From assembly GCA_902491415.1 (NCBI GenBank), contig CABUHP010000120.1, positions 1 to 5,761 of the forward strand: a DNA stretch of 5,761 nt, written 5' to 3'. Position 1 is the first letter of the stretch, and each line of letters begins with the position of its first letter. The notes under the pieces are model-generated. The model saw only the letters and a list, made by a program, of their open reading frames with translations. It made no database searches and had not been told where the DNA came from. A program made the translations under genes and the position numbers. The stretch is from an uncultured Collinsella sp. Lineage in GTDB: Bacteria; Actinomycetota; Coriobacteriia; Coriobacteriales; Coriobacteriaceae. This document shows, piece after piece, positions 1 through 5,275 of this stretch.

Positions 1-2
1 AC

Positions 3-368
3 ACCTTCTGCGAGCTTCACGGTCATCTGGAGCATGAGGCTGCCGAGAAGCGCATCGCCGAGGACGTCAAGAACTCCGCCTACACCATCATCGAGAAGAA
101 GCACGCCACCTACTACGGCGTCGCCATGGCCGTCAAGCGCATCTGCACTGCCGTCATGCGCGATGAGCAGACCGTTCTGCCCGTTTCCTCGCTCATGGTG
201 GGCGAGTACGGCCTGTCCGATCTTGCCATCTCCATGCCGACCGTCGTTGGCCGCGACGGCGTTGTCTGCCGCGTCCCCGTGCCGCTGAACGATGACGAGC
301 AGCATGAGCTTACCGCCTCCGCCAAGGCCCTCAAGGACATCATCGACAGCGTCGACTTCTCCTGCTAA
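3..368 (+). CDS. ldh: L-lactate dehydrogenase, C-terminal part (5' end outside window)
   Basis: NAD-dependent L-lactate dehydrogenase interconverts pyruvate and L-lactate in the cytoplasm and regenerates NAD+ during fermentation. Only the last 121 residues are in the window; the frame is open from base 3 to the TAA at 366-368. The identifying stretch is the conserved helix VKNSAYTIIEKKHATYYGVA, followed by AMAVKRI, then VLPVSSLMVGEYG and the strand-rich end with ISMPTVVGRDGVV. This matches the substrate-binding C-terminal domain of the LDH/MDH family, including the Thr of KHATYYG expected in lactate rather than malate dehydrogenases. The Rossmann domain and the catalytic histidine motif lie upstream of the window. 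The C-terminus (LKDIIDSVDFSC) has normal length, so the gene is cut by the window edge and not broken. Codons end almost always in C or G, consistent with high expression. A strong terminator follows 33 bases after the stop. Confidence 0.93.
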   Translation, partial: TFCELHGHLEHEAAEKRIAEDVKNSAYTIIEKKHATYYGVAMAVKRICTAVMRDEQTVLPVSSLMVGEYGLSDLAISMPTVVGRDGVVCRVPVPLNDDEQHELTASAKALKDIIDSVDFSC

Positions 369-401
369 ATCAAGCTCGCTAGAGCGAAAAGCTACAATGA
401 A

Positions 402-435
402 GGCGTCCGGGTCCACGCGGCCCGGGCGCCTTTTT
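402..435 (+). terminator. Rho-independent terminator of ldh
   Basis: The arms GGCGTCCGGG (402-411) and CCCGGGCGCC (421-430) pair over 10 bp, with one G-T wobble and a 9-base loop. A run of five T follows (431-435). Its place just after the ldh stop makes it the end of the ldh transcript and isolates the next gene. Confidence 0.9.
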
Positions 436-463
436 GATGCAAAGTAACCTGACCCCAATGCGC
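436..463. repeat. REP-like intergenic repeat, copy 1 (degenerate arms)
   Basis: The 17-base core at 442-458 (AAGTAACCTGACCCCAA) sits between TGCA (438-441) and TGC (459-461). The same core, 13 of 17 bases identical, lies between perfect 8-bp inverted arms at 1647-1679 on the other side of the DUF2974 gene. Here only about 3 bp of the arms still pair, so this copy looks decayed. It begins where the ldh terminator ends and stops where a possible -10 box begins. From memory, a similar string (reverse complement GGGGTCAGGTTACTTTGC) recurs in bacterial intergenic regions. I cannot confirm its family from this window. Confidence 0.5.
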
Positions 464-469
464 TATAGT
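464..469 (+). promoter_or_regulatory. Possible -10 box before the DUF2974 gene
   Basis: TATAGT fits a housekeeping -10 hexamer, and the ldh terminator upstream means this gene needs its own promoter. No convincing -35 hexamer is visible at 16-18 bases; TTGATG (434-439) is too far, at 24 bases. If the box is used, transcription would start near 476, only about 7 bases before the ATG, giving a near-leaderless message that keeps little of the GGGAGGG ribosome-binding site. That tension keeps confidence low. Confidence 0.3.
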
Positions 470-482
470 TGATGGGAGGGCC

Positions 483-1643
483 ATGTCGGATTCGCCTAAT
501 TTTTTGACCTATGCCCAGACGGCGTTTGACCCGTTTGAGGAACGGCCGTTCTGCGCGGTGGATAGCCTGGTCTTTGCGTGGTTGTCCTATTTGCGTTTGC
601 CGGGTGTTATGGCGGGGCTGACGAACTGGCAGGGCCTAGACGTACGCGAGCTGCTTCGTGCCGAGTGCTCCCGGGACATGATTGGCGACCTGTGGGATCC
701 AGAGGGGAGCAGGGCCTTGTTAGAGGCCGTGGCAGCAAGCCCTCGCTACCGTGGCGTGCACGTTTGCGGTTATCGTGCCGTGAGCGATGTGGTGGCGACA
801 GAGCAGTTTGCAGCCATGGCGTTCCGGTTTCCGGCGGGGTTTAGCTATCTTTCCTTCCGGGGGACCGACAGCACGATTGTGGGCTGGAAAGAGGACTTTA
901 ACATGGCGTTCCGGTGCCCTGTGCCCTCCCAGGAATCTGCTGCGCGCTATGTGGACGAGGCAGCGGATGCGATTGACGGGCCGCTTTTGTGCGGAGGTCA
1001 TTCCAAGGGTGGAAACCTTGCGGTGTACGGTGCGGCGATGTGCTCCGATGTCGCCCGTGAGCGAATCGAACGGGTGTATTCTCATGATGGTCCGGGCTTT
1101 GTCGAGGAGTTTCTGAACGGCAACGCCTTTGCCGTTCTTTCCGGTCGAATCGACAAGACGCTACCTCGGTCGTCGATCTTTGGCATGATGTTCGAGACGC
1201 AGGAGGACTATGCCATCGTTGAGAGCACCGAGTTCAGCCTGCTGCAGCATAATCCCTTTAGCTGGGTGGTTGATGGTCGCGACTTCGCGTACTGTGAGCG
1301 CCTGTCCGCCGGTGCTCGATACGTTGATGACTCCATTCGCGAGATGCTGCTTGCAGTGTCACCTAGCGAGCGCGAGCGTTTTGTAGATGCGTTGTTCTCC
1401 GTGTTTGAGGCTACGGGTGCTGAGCGGTTTGCGGATATCGCTGGGAATCTGCGCGAGAGCCTGCCCGTGATGTTCCAGGCTGCGCAAGGCTTTGACGAGG
1501 ATACGCGACGCTTTGTCTCGCAGACCATCGTGGCAATCCTCAAATGCGCACTGCTGCCCAAACGACCCCAGATCGACATGCCCGCTGCCGGCAAGAGTTT
1601 GGCAGAACAGCTCGAGGCTTGGCAGTCCGAGCTTCTGCGCTAA
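483..1643 (+). CDS. DUF2974 (Mbeg1-like) predicted alpha/beta serine hydrolase
   Basis: This 386-residue protein resembles the DUF2974/Mbeg1-like family, whose fold is related to lipases and whose cellular role is largely unknown. The N-terminus (about 16-40: DPFEERPFCAVDSLVFAWLSYL) has the typical family opening. YLSFRGTDSTIVGWKEDFNM (122-141) resembles the strand and loop that in class 3 lipases help form the oxyanion hole. GGHSKGGNLA (171-180) is a nucleophile elbow with Ser174 as predicted nucleophile. SHDGPGF (200-206, Asp202) and LLQHNPFSW (253-261, His256) would supply the acid and base of the triad. I see no signal peptide or membrane segment, so it is probably cytoplasmic. The ATG at 483 matches the family N-terminus; GGAGG at 475-479 gives a tight spacing of 3 bases. 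It stands alone between a terminator and a separate promoter. Its codons use more T-ending forms (Phe TTT is frequent) than ldh, suggesting lower expression or a different history. The substrate is unknown. Confidence 0.85.
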   Translation: MSDSPNFLTYAQTAFDPFEERPFCAVDSLVFAWLSYLRLPGVMAGLTNWQGLDVRELLRAECSRDMIGDLWDPEGSRALLEAVAASPRYRGVHVCGYRAVSDVVATEQFAAMAFRFPAGFSYLSFRGTDSTIVGWKEDFNMAFRCPVPSQESAARYVDEAADAIDGPLLCGGHSKGGNLAVYGAAMCSDVARERIERVYSHDGPGFVEEFLNGNAFAVLSGRIDKTLPRSSIFGMMFETQEDYAIVESTEFSLLQHNPFSWVVDGRDFAYCERLSAGARYVDDSIREMLLAVSPSERERFVDALFSVFEATGAERFADIAGNLRESLPVMFQAAQGFDEDTRRFVSQTIVAILKCALLPKRPQIDMPAAGKSLAEQLEAWQSELLR

Positions 1644-1646
1644 CCA

Positions 1647-1679
1647 TTGGTGCAAAGCAGCCTGTCCCCGATGCACCAA
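1647..1679. repeat. REP-like intergenic repeat, copy 2 (perfect 8-bp inverted arms)
   Basis: TTGGTGCA (1647-1654) and TGCACCAA (1672-1679) are perfect inverted arms around a 17-base spacer, AAGCAGCCTGTCCCCGA (1655-1671). The spacer matches the core at 442-458 in 13 of 17 positions and has the same length. It begins 3 bases after the DUF2974 stop. No T-run follows, so it is not a canonical terminator, although the hairpin could protect the 3' end of the message. Its palindromic shape and recurrence suggest a small mobile repeat of the REP/RAYT-mobilised kind; this is inference. Confidence 0.6.
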
Positions 1680-1692
1680 GCTTCGATGCACC
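1669..1692 (+). repeat. 9-bp direct repeat CGATGCACC in the promoter region
   Basis: CGATGCACC occurs at 1669-1677 and again at 1684-1692, with a 15-base period and AAGCTT between. The first copy includes most of the right arm of the inverted repeat. The second lies at the expected -35 position of the TATACT promoter. A paired operator or a partial duplication of the repeat arm could both explain it. Confidence 0.4.
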
Positions 1693-1710
1693 TGGGGCGG
1701 GCTCGACCGC

Positions 1711-1716
1711 TATACT
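1711..1716 (+). promoter_or_regulatory. Probable -10 box of the nucleoid-associated protein gene
   Basis: TATACT is a good -10 hexamer 38 bases before the ATG at 1755, placing a start site near 1723 and a leader of about 32 bases. The 17-bp-upstream position (1688-1693, GCACCT) is a poor -35 box, so an activator or another -35 arrangement may be involved. The context GCTATACT resembles GCTATAGT in front of the previous gene. Confidence 0.45.
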
Positions 1717-1754
1717 GGTTCGTGCCGAAATCGATCTAGAACGGAATGCCGTAT

Positions 1755-2759
1755 ATGAAAATCAATCACGCGATTCTGCATATCCTGGACTTTGACTCTG
1801 CCGTCAACGTCATGAGCCAGCGCGAGCTCGATATCGAGAGCCGTACCGTGCGCAACTTTGTGACCACGCATCTGCGCCGCGCACGAACCTCGGCCGACAA
1901 TAAGCGCGCCACGTTTGCCGAGAACTCTGCGTTTGGCGGCGAGCTCAAGGGCTATTTCTTTGGCGAGCGCGAGTTCGTAGACCTGTCGCAGCAGATTGCG
2001 GAGTTCATTTCCTCCGAGCTTACCAAGGCCGAGAAAGCCGAGTCGACCGACGTGCTGGTTGCCGATTTTGACGACGACGAGGATGCCCGCTGGTTTGCCG
2101 TGATGCTGCTGGGCTCCAAACAGGCCTTTATGCACGAGGTGGGCCGCGAGGAGGGCGAGGTACGCAACGACATCGCGCGCCACTATGCTATCCTGCCGAA
2201 TCCTTCCCAAAAGGTGCCGAGCTATGCCATCGTGCGCGCGAGCACCATGGAGATCGGCTATGTGGACAAGAAGCGCAAGATTGCCGGCGAAGACCGTATG
2301 CTCATTCCCGACGGTCTGCTGCAGTGCGATACGGGCGTGTCGGGCAAGGAGGTCATCGACACCGTGACGCGCGTGGTCGAGGAAGTCGCCGAGGAGCACG
2401 GTGCCAATACAGCCGTAGCGCTCGCTAAGGTTAAGGCTGCCGTTGCCGAGAAGGTCGAGGATGACGAGGAGCTGCCGCCTTGGGATATCGTCGATGAGGT
2501 CTTTGAGGACGAGCCGGTCATCAAGGAAAGCGTGCGCGCAGCACTGACCGAGGAGAAGGTTCCCGAGCGCGTTCCCGTGGAGCGCAAGCAGGTCGAGCGT
2601 GCGGCCGTGCGCAACCACAAGATTCGTACCGATACGGGCATCGAGATCAGCTTTCCGGCCGAGATGGGCTCGAACTCCGAGTACATCGAGTTCGTCAACG
2701 AACCCAACGGCCTCATCTCCATCGAGCTCAAAAACATCGGCAGCATCGAGAATCGATAA
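1755..2759 (+). CDS. 37-kDa nucleoid-associated protein (NdpA/YejK family)
   Basis: A predicted nucleoid-associated protein of 334 residues, the usual length for the Gram-positive branch of this family; family members are found on chromosomal DNA, with no enzymatic role known. The N-terminus MKINHAILHILD is the family's conserved opening. The end is its conserved C-terminal block (288-331), HKIRTDTGIEISFPAEMGSN through YIEFVNEPNGLISIELKNIG. Between them are an acidic patch (104-110, DFDDDED), VPSYAIVRASTMEIGYVDKK (154-173) and a long charged, probably helical stretch (about 196-285) rich in Glu and Lys. An ATG at 1746 would add three residues (MPY) but leaves the GGA at 1743-1745 touching the start codon. 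The ATG at 1755 gives a spacing of 9 and the expected N-terminus, so I prefer it. There is no signal peptide. It is transcribed alone and faces the dap operon tail to tail. Confidence 0.85.
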   Translation: MKINHAILHILDFDSAVNVMSQRELDIESRTVRNFVTTHLRRARTSADNKRATFAENSAFGGELKGYFFGEREFVDLSQQIAEFISSELTKAEKAESTDVLVADFDDDEDARWFAVMLLGSKQAFMHEVGREEGEVRNDIARHYAILPNPSQKVPSYAIVRASTMEIGYVDKKRKIAGEDRMLIPDGLLQCDTGVSGKEVIDTVTRVVEEVAEEHGANTAVALAKVKAAVAEKVEDDEELPPWDIVDEVFEDEPVIKESVRAALTEEKVPERVPVERKQVERAAVRNHKIRTDTGIEISFPAEMGSNSEYIEFVNEPNGLISIELKNIGSIENR

Positions 2760-2787
2760 GTTGCGTTACGCCTACAGCGGGAAAGCA

Positions 2788-2824
2788 AAGGCCGAAGCTC
2801 CTTGGGGCCTCGGCCTTCTTGTTT
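2788..2824. terminator. Intrinsic terminator between convergent genes, probably bidirectional
   Basis: AAGGCCGA (2788-2795) pairs perfectly with TCGGCCTT (2810-2817), and further GC pairs (2797-2798 with 2807-2808) extend the stem. Rightward it is followed by CTTCTTGTTT, ending the nucleoid-protein message 28 bases after its stop. Leftward the complement gives TTTGCTTTCC after the same stem, so it could also catch the dap transcript. Confidence 0.75.
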
Positions 2825-2862
2825 GGGGGTGAATTGCCCCGCAGGTTGAGCATAAGTCAGCG

Positions 2863-2887
2863 AAAACGCGGTTTGTCAAAATCGCGT
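2863..2887 (-). terminator. Possible terminator of the dap operon
   Basis: On the minus strand ACGCGATTT, a TGAC loop and AAACCGCGT form a stem of 5 + 3 bp with one A-C mismatch, followed directly by TTTCGC. It starts 5 bases after the dapH stop. The T-run is short, so it may be a weak or backup terminator ahead of the hairpin at 2788-2824. Confidence 0.4.
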
Positions 2888-2892
2888 AACTA

Positions 2893-3612
2893 TTAAAGTT
2901 GACGTAAGCCCTCTTCGAGACCGGTCTTGCTGTCGGTCTTCTCGTCGCGCATCTTGATGACGCGGGCGGGGACACCAGCCACGACGGCACCGGCGGGGAC
3001 GTTCTCGACGCACACAGCGCCGGCGGCAACGACAGCGCCCTTGCCCACGTGCACGCCTTCCAGGACCACGGCGTTGGCGCCGATCATAACGTCGTCCTCG
3101 ATGATGACGGGCGTGGCGCTGGCGGGCTCCACAACGCCTGCCAGTACGGTGCCGGCGCCGATGTGGCAGTTCTTGCCCACGGTTGCGCGGCCGCCCAGGA
3201 CGGCGCCCATATCAATCATGGAGCCCTCACCGATGACGGAGCCGATGTTGATGATGGCGCCCATCATGATGACGGCACGGTCGCCGATCTCGACGCGGTC
3301 GCGGATGATCGCGCCCGGCTCGATGCGGGCATTGATGCCCTTAAGGTCGAGCATAGGGACGGCGGAGTTGCGGCAGTCATTCTCGACGTCGTAGTAATCG
3401 ATGGAATCGGCATTGGCGTCCAGGATGGCCTTGAGTTCCTCCCAGTCGCCAAAGACGGTCTTGCCACGACGGCCGCCGTAGACATGTGCGTCGCCCCAGG
3501 CAACCTTCATGCCGGGCTTCTCGCGCACGTACAGCTTGACGGGCGTTTTCTTGGGCGCGGTGGCGATGTAGTTGATAATCTCCTGTGCATCCATCTCGGC
3601 TGCATTGCTCAT
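2893..3612 (-). CDS. dapH: 2,3,4,5-tetrahydropyridine-2,6-dicarboxylate N-acetyltransferase
   Basis: DapH acetylates tetrahydrodipicolinate with acetyl-CoA, committing it to the acetylated branch of diaminopimelate and lysine synthesis in the cytoplasm. The product has 239 residues, close to the roughly 236 of Bacillus DapH. Residues 7-90 form the DapH N-terminal domain ([20 protein letters not shown], then the VFGDW region). From about 94 to 216 it is a left-handed beta-helix of hexapeptide repeats ([62 protein letters not shown]). The N-terminal domain and short length distinguish it from the larger succinylase DapD, although databases often use the dapD symbol for both. The ATG at 3612 has an excellent ribosome-binding site. 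It is the last gene of the operon, 39 bases after dapB. The C-terminal tail (222-239) is charged and probably disordered. Confidence 0.93.
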   Translation of the reverse strand: MSNAAEMDAQEIINYIATAPKKTPVKLYVREKPGMKVAWGDAHVYGGRRGKTVFGDWEELKAILDANADSIDYYDVENDCRNSAVPMLDLKGINARIEPGAIIRDRVEIGDRAVIMMGAIINIGSVIGEGSMIDMGAVLGGRATVGKNCHIGAGTVLAGVVEPASATPVIIEDDVMIGANAVVLEGVHVGKGAVVAAGAVCVENVPAGAVVAGVPARVIKMRDEKTDSKTGLEEGLRQL

Positions 3613-3620
3613 TTGCTGTC

Positions 3621-3628
3621 TCTCCTTT
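3621..3628 (-). promoter_or_regulatory. Ribosome-binding site of dapH
   Basis: AAAGGAGA on the minus strand, 8 bases from the ATG at 3612, is close to the consensus and fixes the dapH start. Confidence 0.85.
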
Positions 3629-3651
3629 GGGTGGATCCGGTTGATACCTGG

Positions 3652-4392
3652 TTAGGCAAACATGACCTGGTCGAACGTATAGAAGCCGTGCTCGCGGGTG
3701 ACGAGCTTCTGCGCGGCTGCCAGGGCGCCGTTGACGAAGATCTGACGGCTCGTGGCGCGATGCGTGAGCGTGACCTCCTCGTCCTGGCCAAAGAAGCTCA
3801 CCTCGTGCACGCCGGCGACGGTGCCGCCGCGCAGCGAGTGCATACCGATTTCCTTGGGGTCGCGCGCGCCGCACATGCGCTCGCGTCCGTAGACGGGGTG
3901 GTAGCCTGCCTCGGGCTCGGTTTCGACGACGGCATCGAGCAGTAACTTGGCAGTGCCGCTGGGGGCGTCGACCTTTTGGTTATGGTGCGTCTCGACGATT
4001 TCGCAGTCAAAGCCGGGCAGCTCGCGTGTGGCCTGTGCTACCAGATGACGCAGGGCTGCGATACCGATGGAGTAATTGCCAGAGTGCATGACGCGGGCGT
4101 TCTGACCCAGCTCGCGCAGGCGATCCATCTGCTCGGGGGTGTAGCCTGTAGTGCCCGAGACCAACGCCGCGCCTGTACGCTCGACATAGACGACGACGGC
4201 ATCGAAGGTCACGACGTTCGAGAAGTCGATGATGACGTCGGCTGCCGGGGCGCTCTCGAGCTCGGACAGATCAAAACCGATCTGGGCGACGATATCAAAA
4301 ACGGGCTGACCGGCGGCGTCGACAACGCCCTCGGCGGTGGTGCGGATGAGCGAGCCCATACGGCCCGTTCCCATAATGACGGTCTTAATCAA
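3652..4392 (-). CDS. dapB: 4-hydroxy-tetrahydrodipicolinate reductase
   Basis: DapB reduces the unstable product of DapA to tetrahydrodipicolinate with NAD(P)H. The 246-residue protein has the N-terminal nucleotide-binding loop MGTGRMGS (7-14), SGTTGYT (79-85), and the catalytic signature ETHHNQKVDAPSGTA (134-148). In that signature His136 and Lys140 match E. coli His159 and Lys163. HSLRGGTVAGVHEV (185-198) follows. It is shorter than the 273-residue E. coli enzyme, the difference lying mainly in the N-terminal half, as in many Gram-positive homologues. The start is TTG at 4392: it overlaps the end of dapA by 8 bases, sits 9 bases after AAGGGAG, and keeps the first beta-strand (IKTVIMGTG). 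The only nearby ATG (4374) would delete that strand. The overlap points to translational coupling with dapA, which makes sense because DapB uses DapA's product directly. Confidence 0.94.
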   Translation of the reverse strand: MIKTVIMGTGRMGSLIRTTAEGVVDAAGQPVFDIVAQIGFDLSELESAPAADVIIDFSNVVTFDAVVVYVERTGAALVSGTTGYTPEQMDRLRELGQNARVMHSGNYSIGIAALRHLVAQATRELPGFDCEIVETHHNQKVDAPSGTAKLLLDAVVETEPEAGYHPVYGRERMCGARDPKEIGMHSLRGGTVAGVHEVSFFGQDEEVTLTHRATSRQIFVNGALAAAQKLVTREHGFYTFDQVMFA

Positions 4393-5275
4393 GCAGACCA
4401 GCTCCCTTCAGAGCATCGGTAAGTGCAGCGCGTGTGTCGTTGGCCATGGGGCACAGCGGCATGCGGTAGTTTGCCTCGATCATACCCATCTGAGCGAGCG
4501 CTTCTTTAACGGGGATGGAATTGACCTCGCTAAAGAGGGCGTTGATGAGCGGCTGACCGGCAATCTGGATATCGCGGGCGCGCTCCACGTCGCCGTCCAG
4601 ATAGGCACGGCACATGTCGTGCACGAGCTGCGGCTGAACATCGGCCCACACGCTGATGGTGCCCGAGGCGCCCAGGCTCATGAGCGGCACGGTGAGCGCG
4701 TCCTCGCCCGAGTACATGCGGAAGTCGTCGGACAGCAGGTGTGCGATCTTGGCGGCATAGGCGACGTTGCCCGAGGCTTCCTTAATACCCATGATATTGG
4801 GGTGCGCGGCCAGGCGCTCCACATTGCGCTCGCTGATGCCGCAGCCGCAGCGGCCGGGGATGTTGTAGAGGATGCAAGGGATGTCCACGGCGTCGGCCAC
4901 GGTCTTAAAGTGCTGGTAGATGCCCTCTTCGTTGGACTTGTTGTAGTAGGGGGTAATGAGCAGCAGGCCGTCGGCGCCCAGTCCCTGATAGGTGAGCGAC
5001 TTGGTGAGCATGGTCTGCGTGGAGTTGGAGCCCGAGCCGGCAATGACGGGGACGCGTCCTGCAACCTGCTTGACCACGGCGGCGACAACGGAGTTGTCCT
5101 CGTCGTCGGTCATCGTGGCGCTCTCGCCGGTGGTGCCCAGGGTGAGGATGGCATCGGTGCCATTTTGCAGGTGGAAATCGATAAGGCGCTCGAGCGCGTC
5201 AAAGTCGACACTGCCGTCCTTTTTAAACGGCGTGACGAGGGCGACGATTGAGCCCTCGAGATTGCGGATGTCCAT
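4385..5275 (-). CDS. dapA: 4-hydroxy-tetrahydrodipicolinate synthase (own start inside a longer open frame)
   Basis: DapA condenses pyruvate with aspartate semialdehyde, the first step specific to diaminopimelate and lysine synthesis. From the ATG at 5275 it is a full-length (296 aa) aldolase-type TIM barrel. Visible active-site residues, each four higher than in E. coli, are Thr48-Thr49 of GTTGES, Tyr111 of TPYYNK, Tyr137 and Arg142 of YNIPGRCG, and the Schiff-base Lys165 of GIKEASG. The E. coli lysine-feedback residues His53, His56 and Glu84 align with Asp57, Asp60 and Thr88, so strong lysine inhibition is unlikely. The block ISVWAD (207-212) replaces the more usual ISVTAN. MDIRNLEGSIVALVTPF is the normal family N-terminus and AAGGAG precedes it by 6 bases, so independent translation is likely. 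The frame is nevertheless open upstream and continuous with lysA, so a fusion is also possible. It overlaps dapB by 8 bases. Confidence 0.93.
   Translation of the reverse strand: MDIRNLEGSIVALVTPFKKDGSVDFDALERLIDFHLQNGTDAILTLGTTGESATMTDDEDNSVVAAVVKQVAGRVPVIAGSGSNSTQTMLTKSLTYQGLGADGLLLITPYYNKSNEEGIYQHFKTVADAVDIPCILYNIPGRCGCGISERNVERLAAHPNIMGIKEASGNVAYAAKIAHLLSDDFRMYSGEDALTVPLMSLGASGTISVWADVQPQLVHDMCRAYLDGDVERARDIQIAGQPLINALFSEVNSIPVKEALAQMGMIEANYRMPLCPMANDTRAALTDALKGAGLLD

Noticed and set aside
373..393. Small hairpin-like sequence (AGCTCGCT ... AGCG ... AGCT) just after the ldh stop
   Set aside because: The loop is only two bases and the arms are interrupted; the strong terminator at 402-435 explains the region.
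1746..1754. Upstream ATG as the start of the nucleoid-associated protein
   Set aside because: The purine-rich site would touch the start codon, and the extra residues MPY are not part of the family N-terminus; the ATG at 1755 fits better.
1710..2618. Long minus-strand open frame (about 300 codons) opposite the nucleoid-associated protein gene
   Set aside because: It lies antisense to a well-recognised gene, its Leu/His/Ala-rich product looks like no known family, and such frames arise readily opposite high-GC genes with G/C-ending codons.
2825..2840. GGGG...CCCC mini-hairpin between the convergent genes
   Set aside because: It has only 4-5 bp and no T-run; it may be chance in G-rich spacer DNA.
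2831..2860. Possible third copy of the intergenic repeat (GCAGGTTGAGCATAAG)
   Set aside because: It shares only about six consecutive bases (CAGGTT) with the reverse complement of the core and lacks the TGCA arms.
3049..3945. Long plus-strand open frame across dapH and dapB
   Set aside because: It crosses two secure minus-strand genes and their spacer; the Asp/Gly/Ala/Val-rich product is typical antisense translation of high-GC codons.
4337..5251. Long plus-strand open frame opposite dapA
   Set aside because: It is antisense to DapA, whose catalytic residues are all present, and has no ribosome-binding site or recognisable domain.
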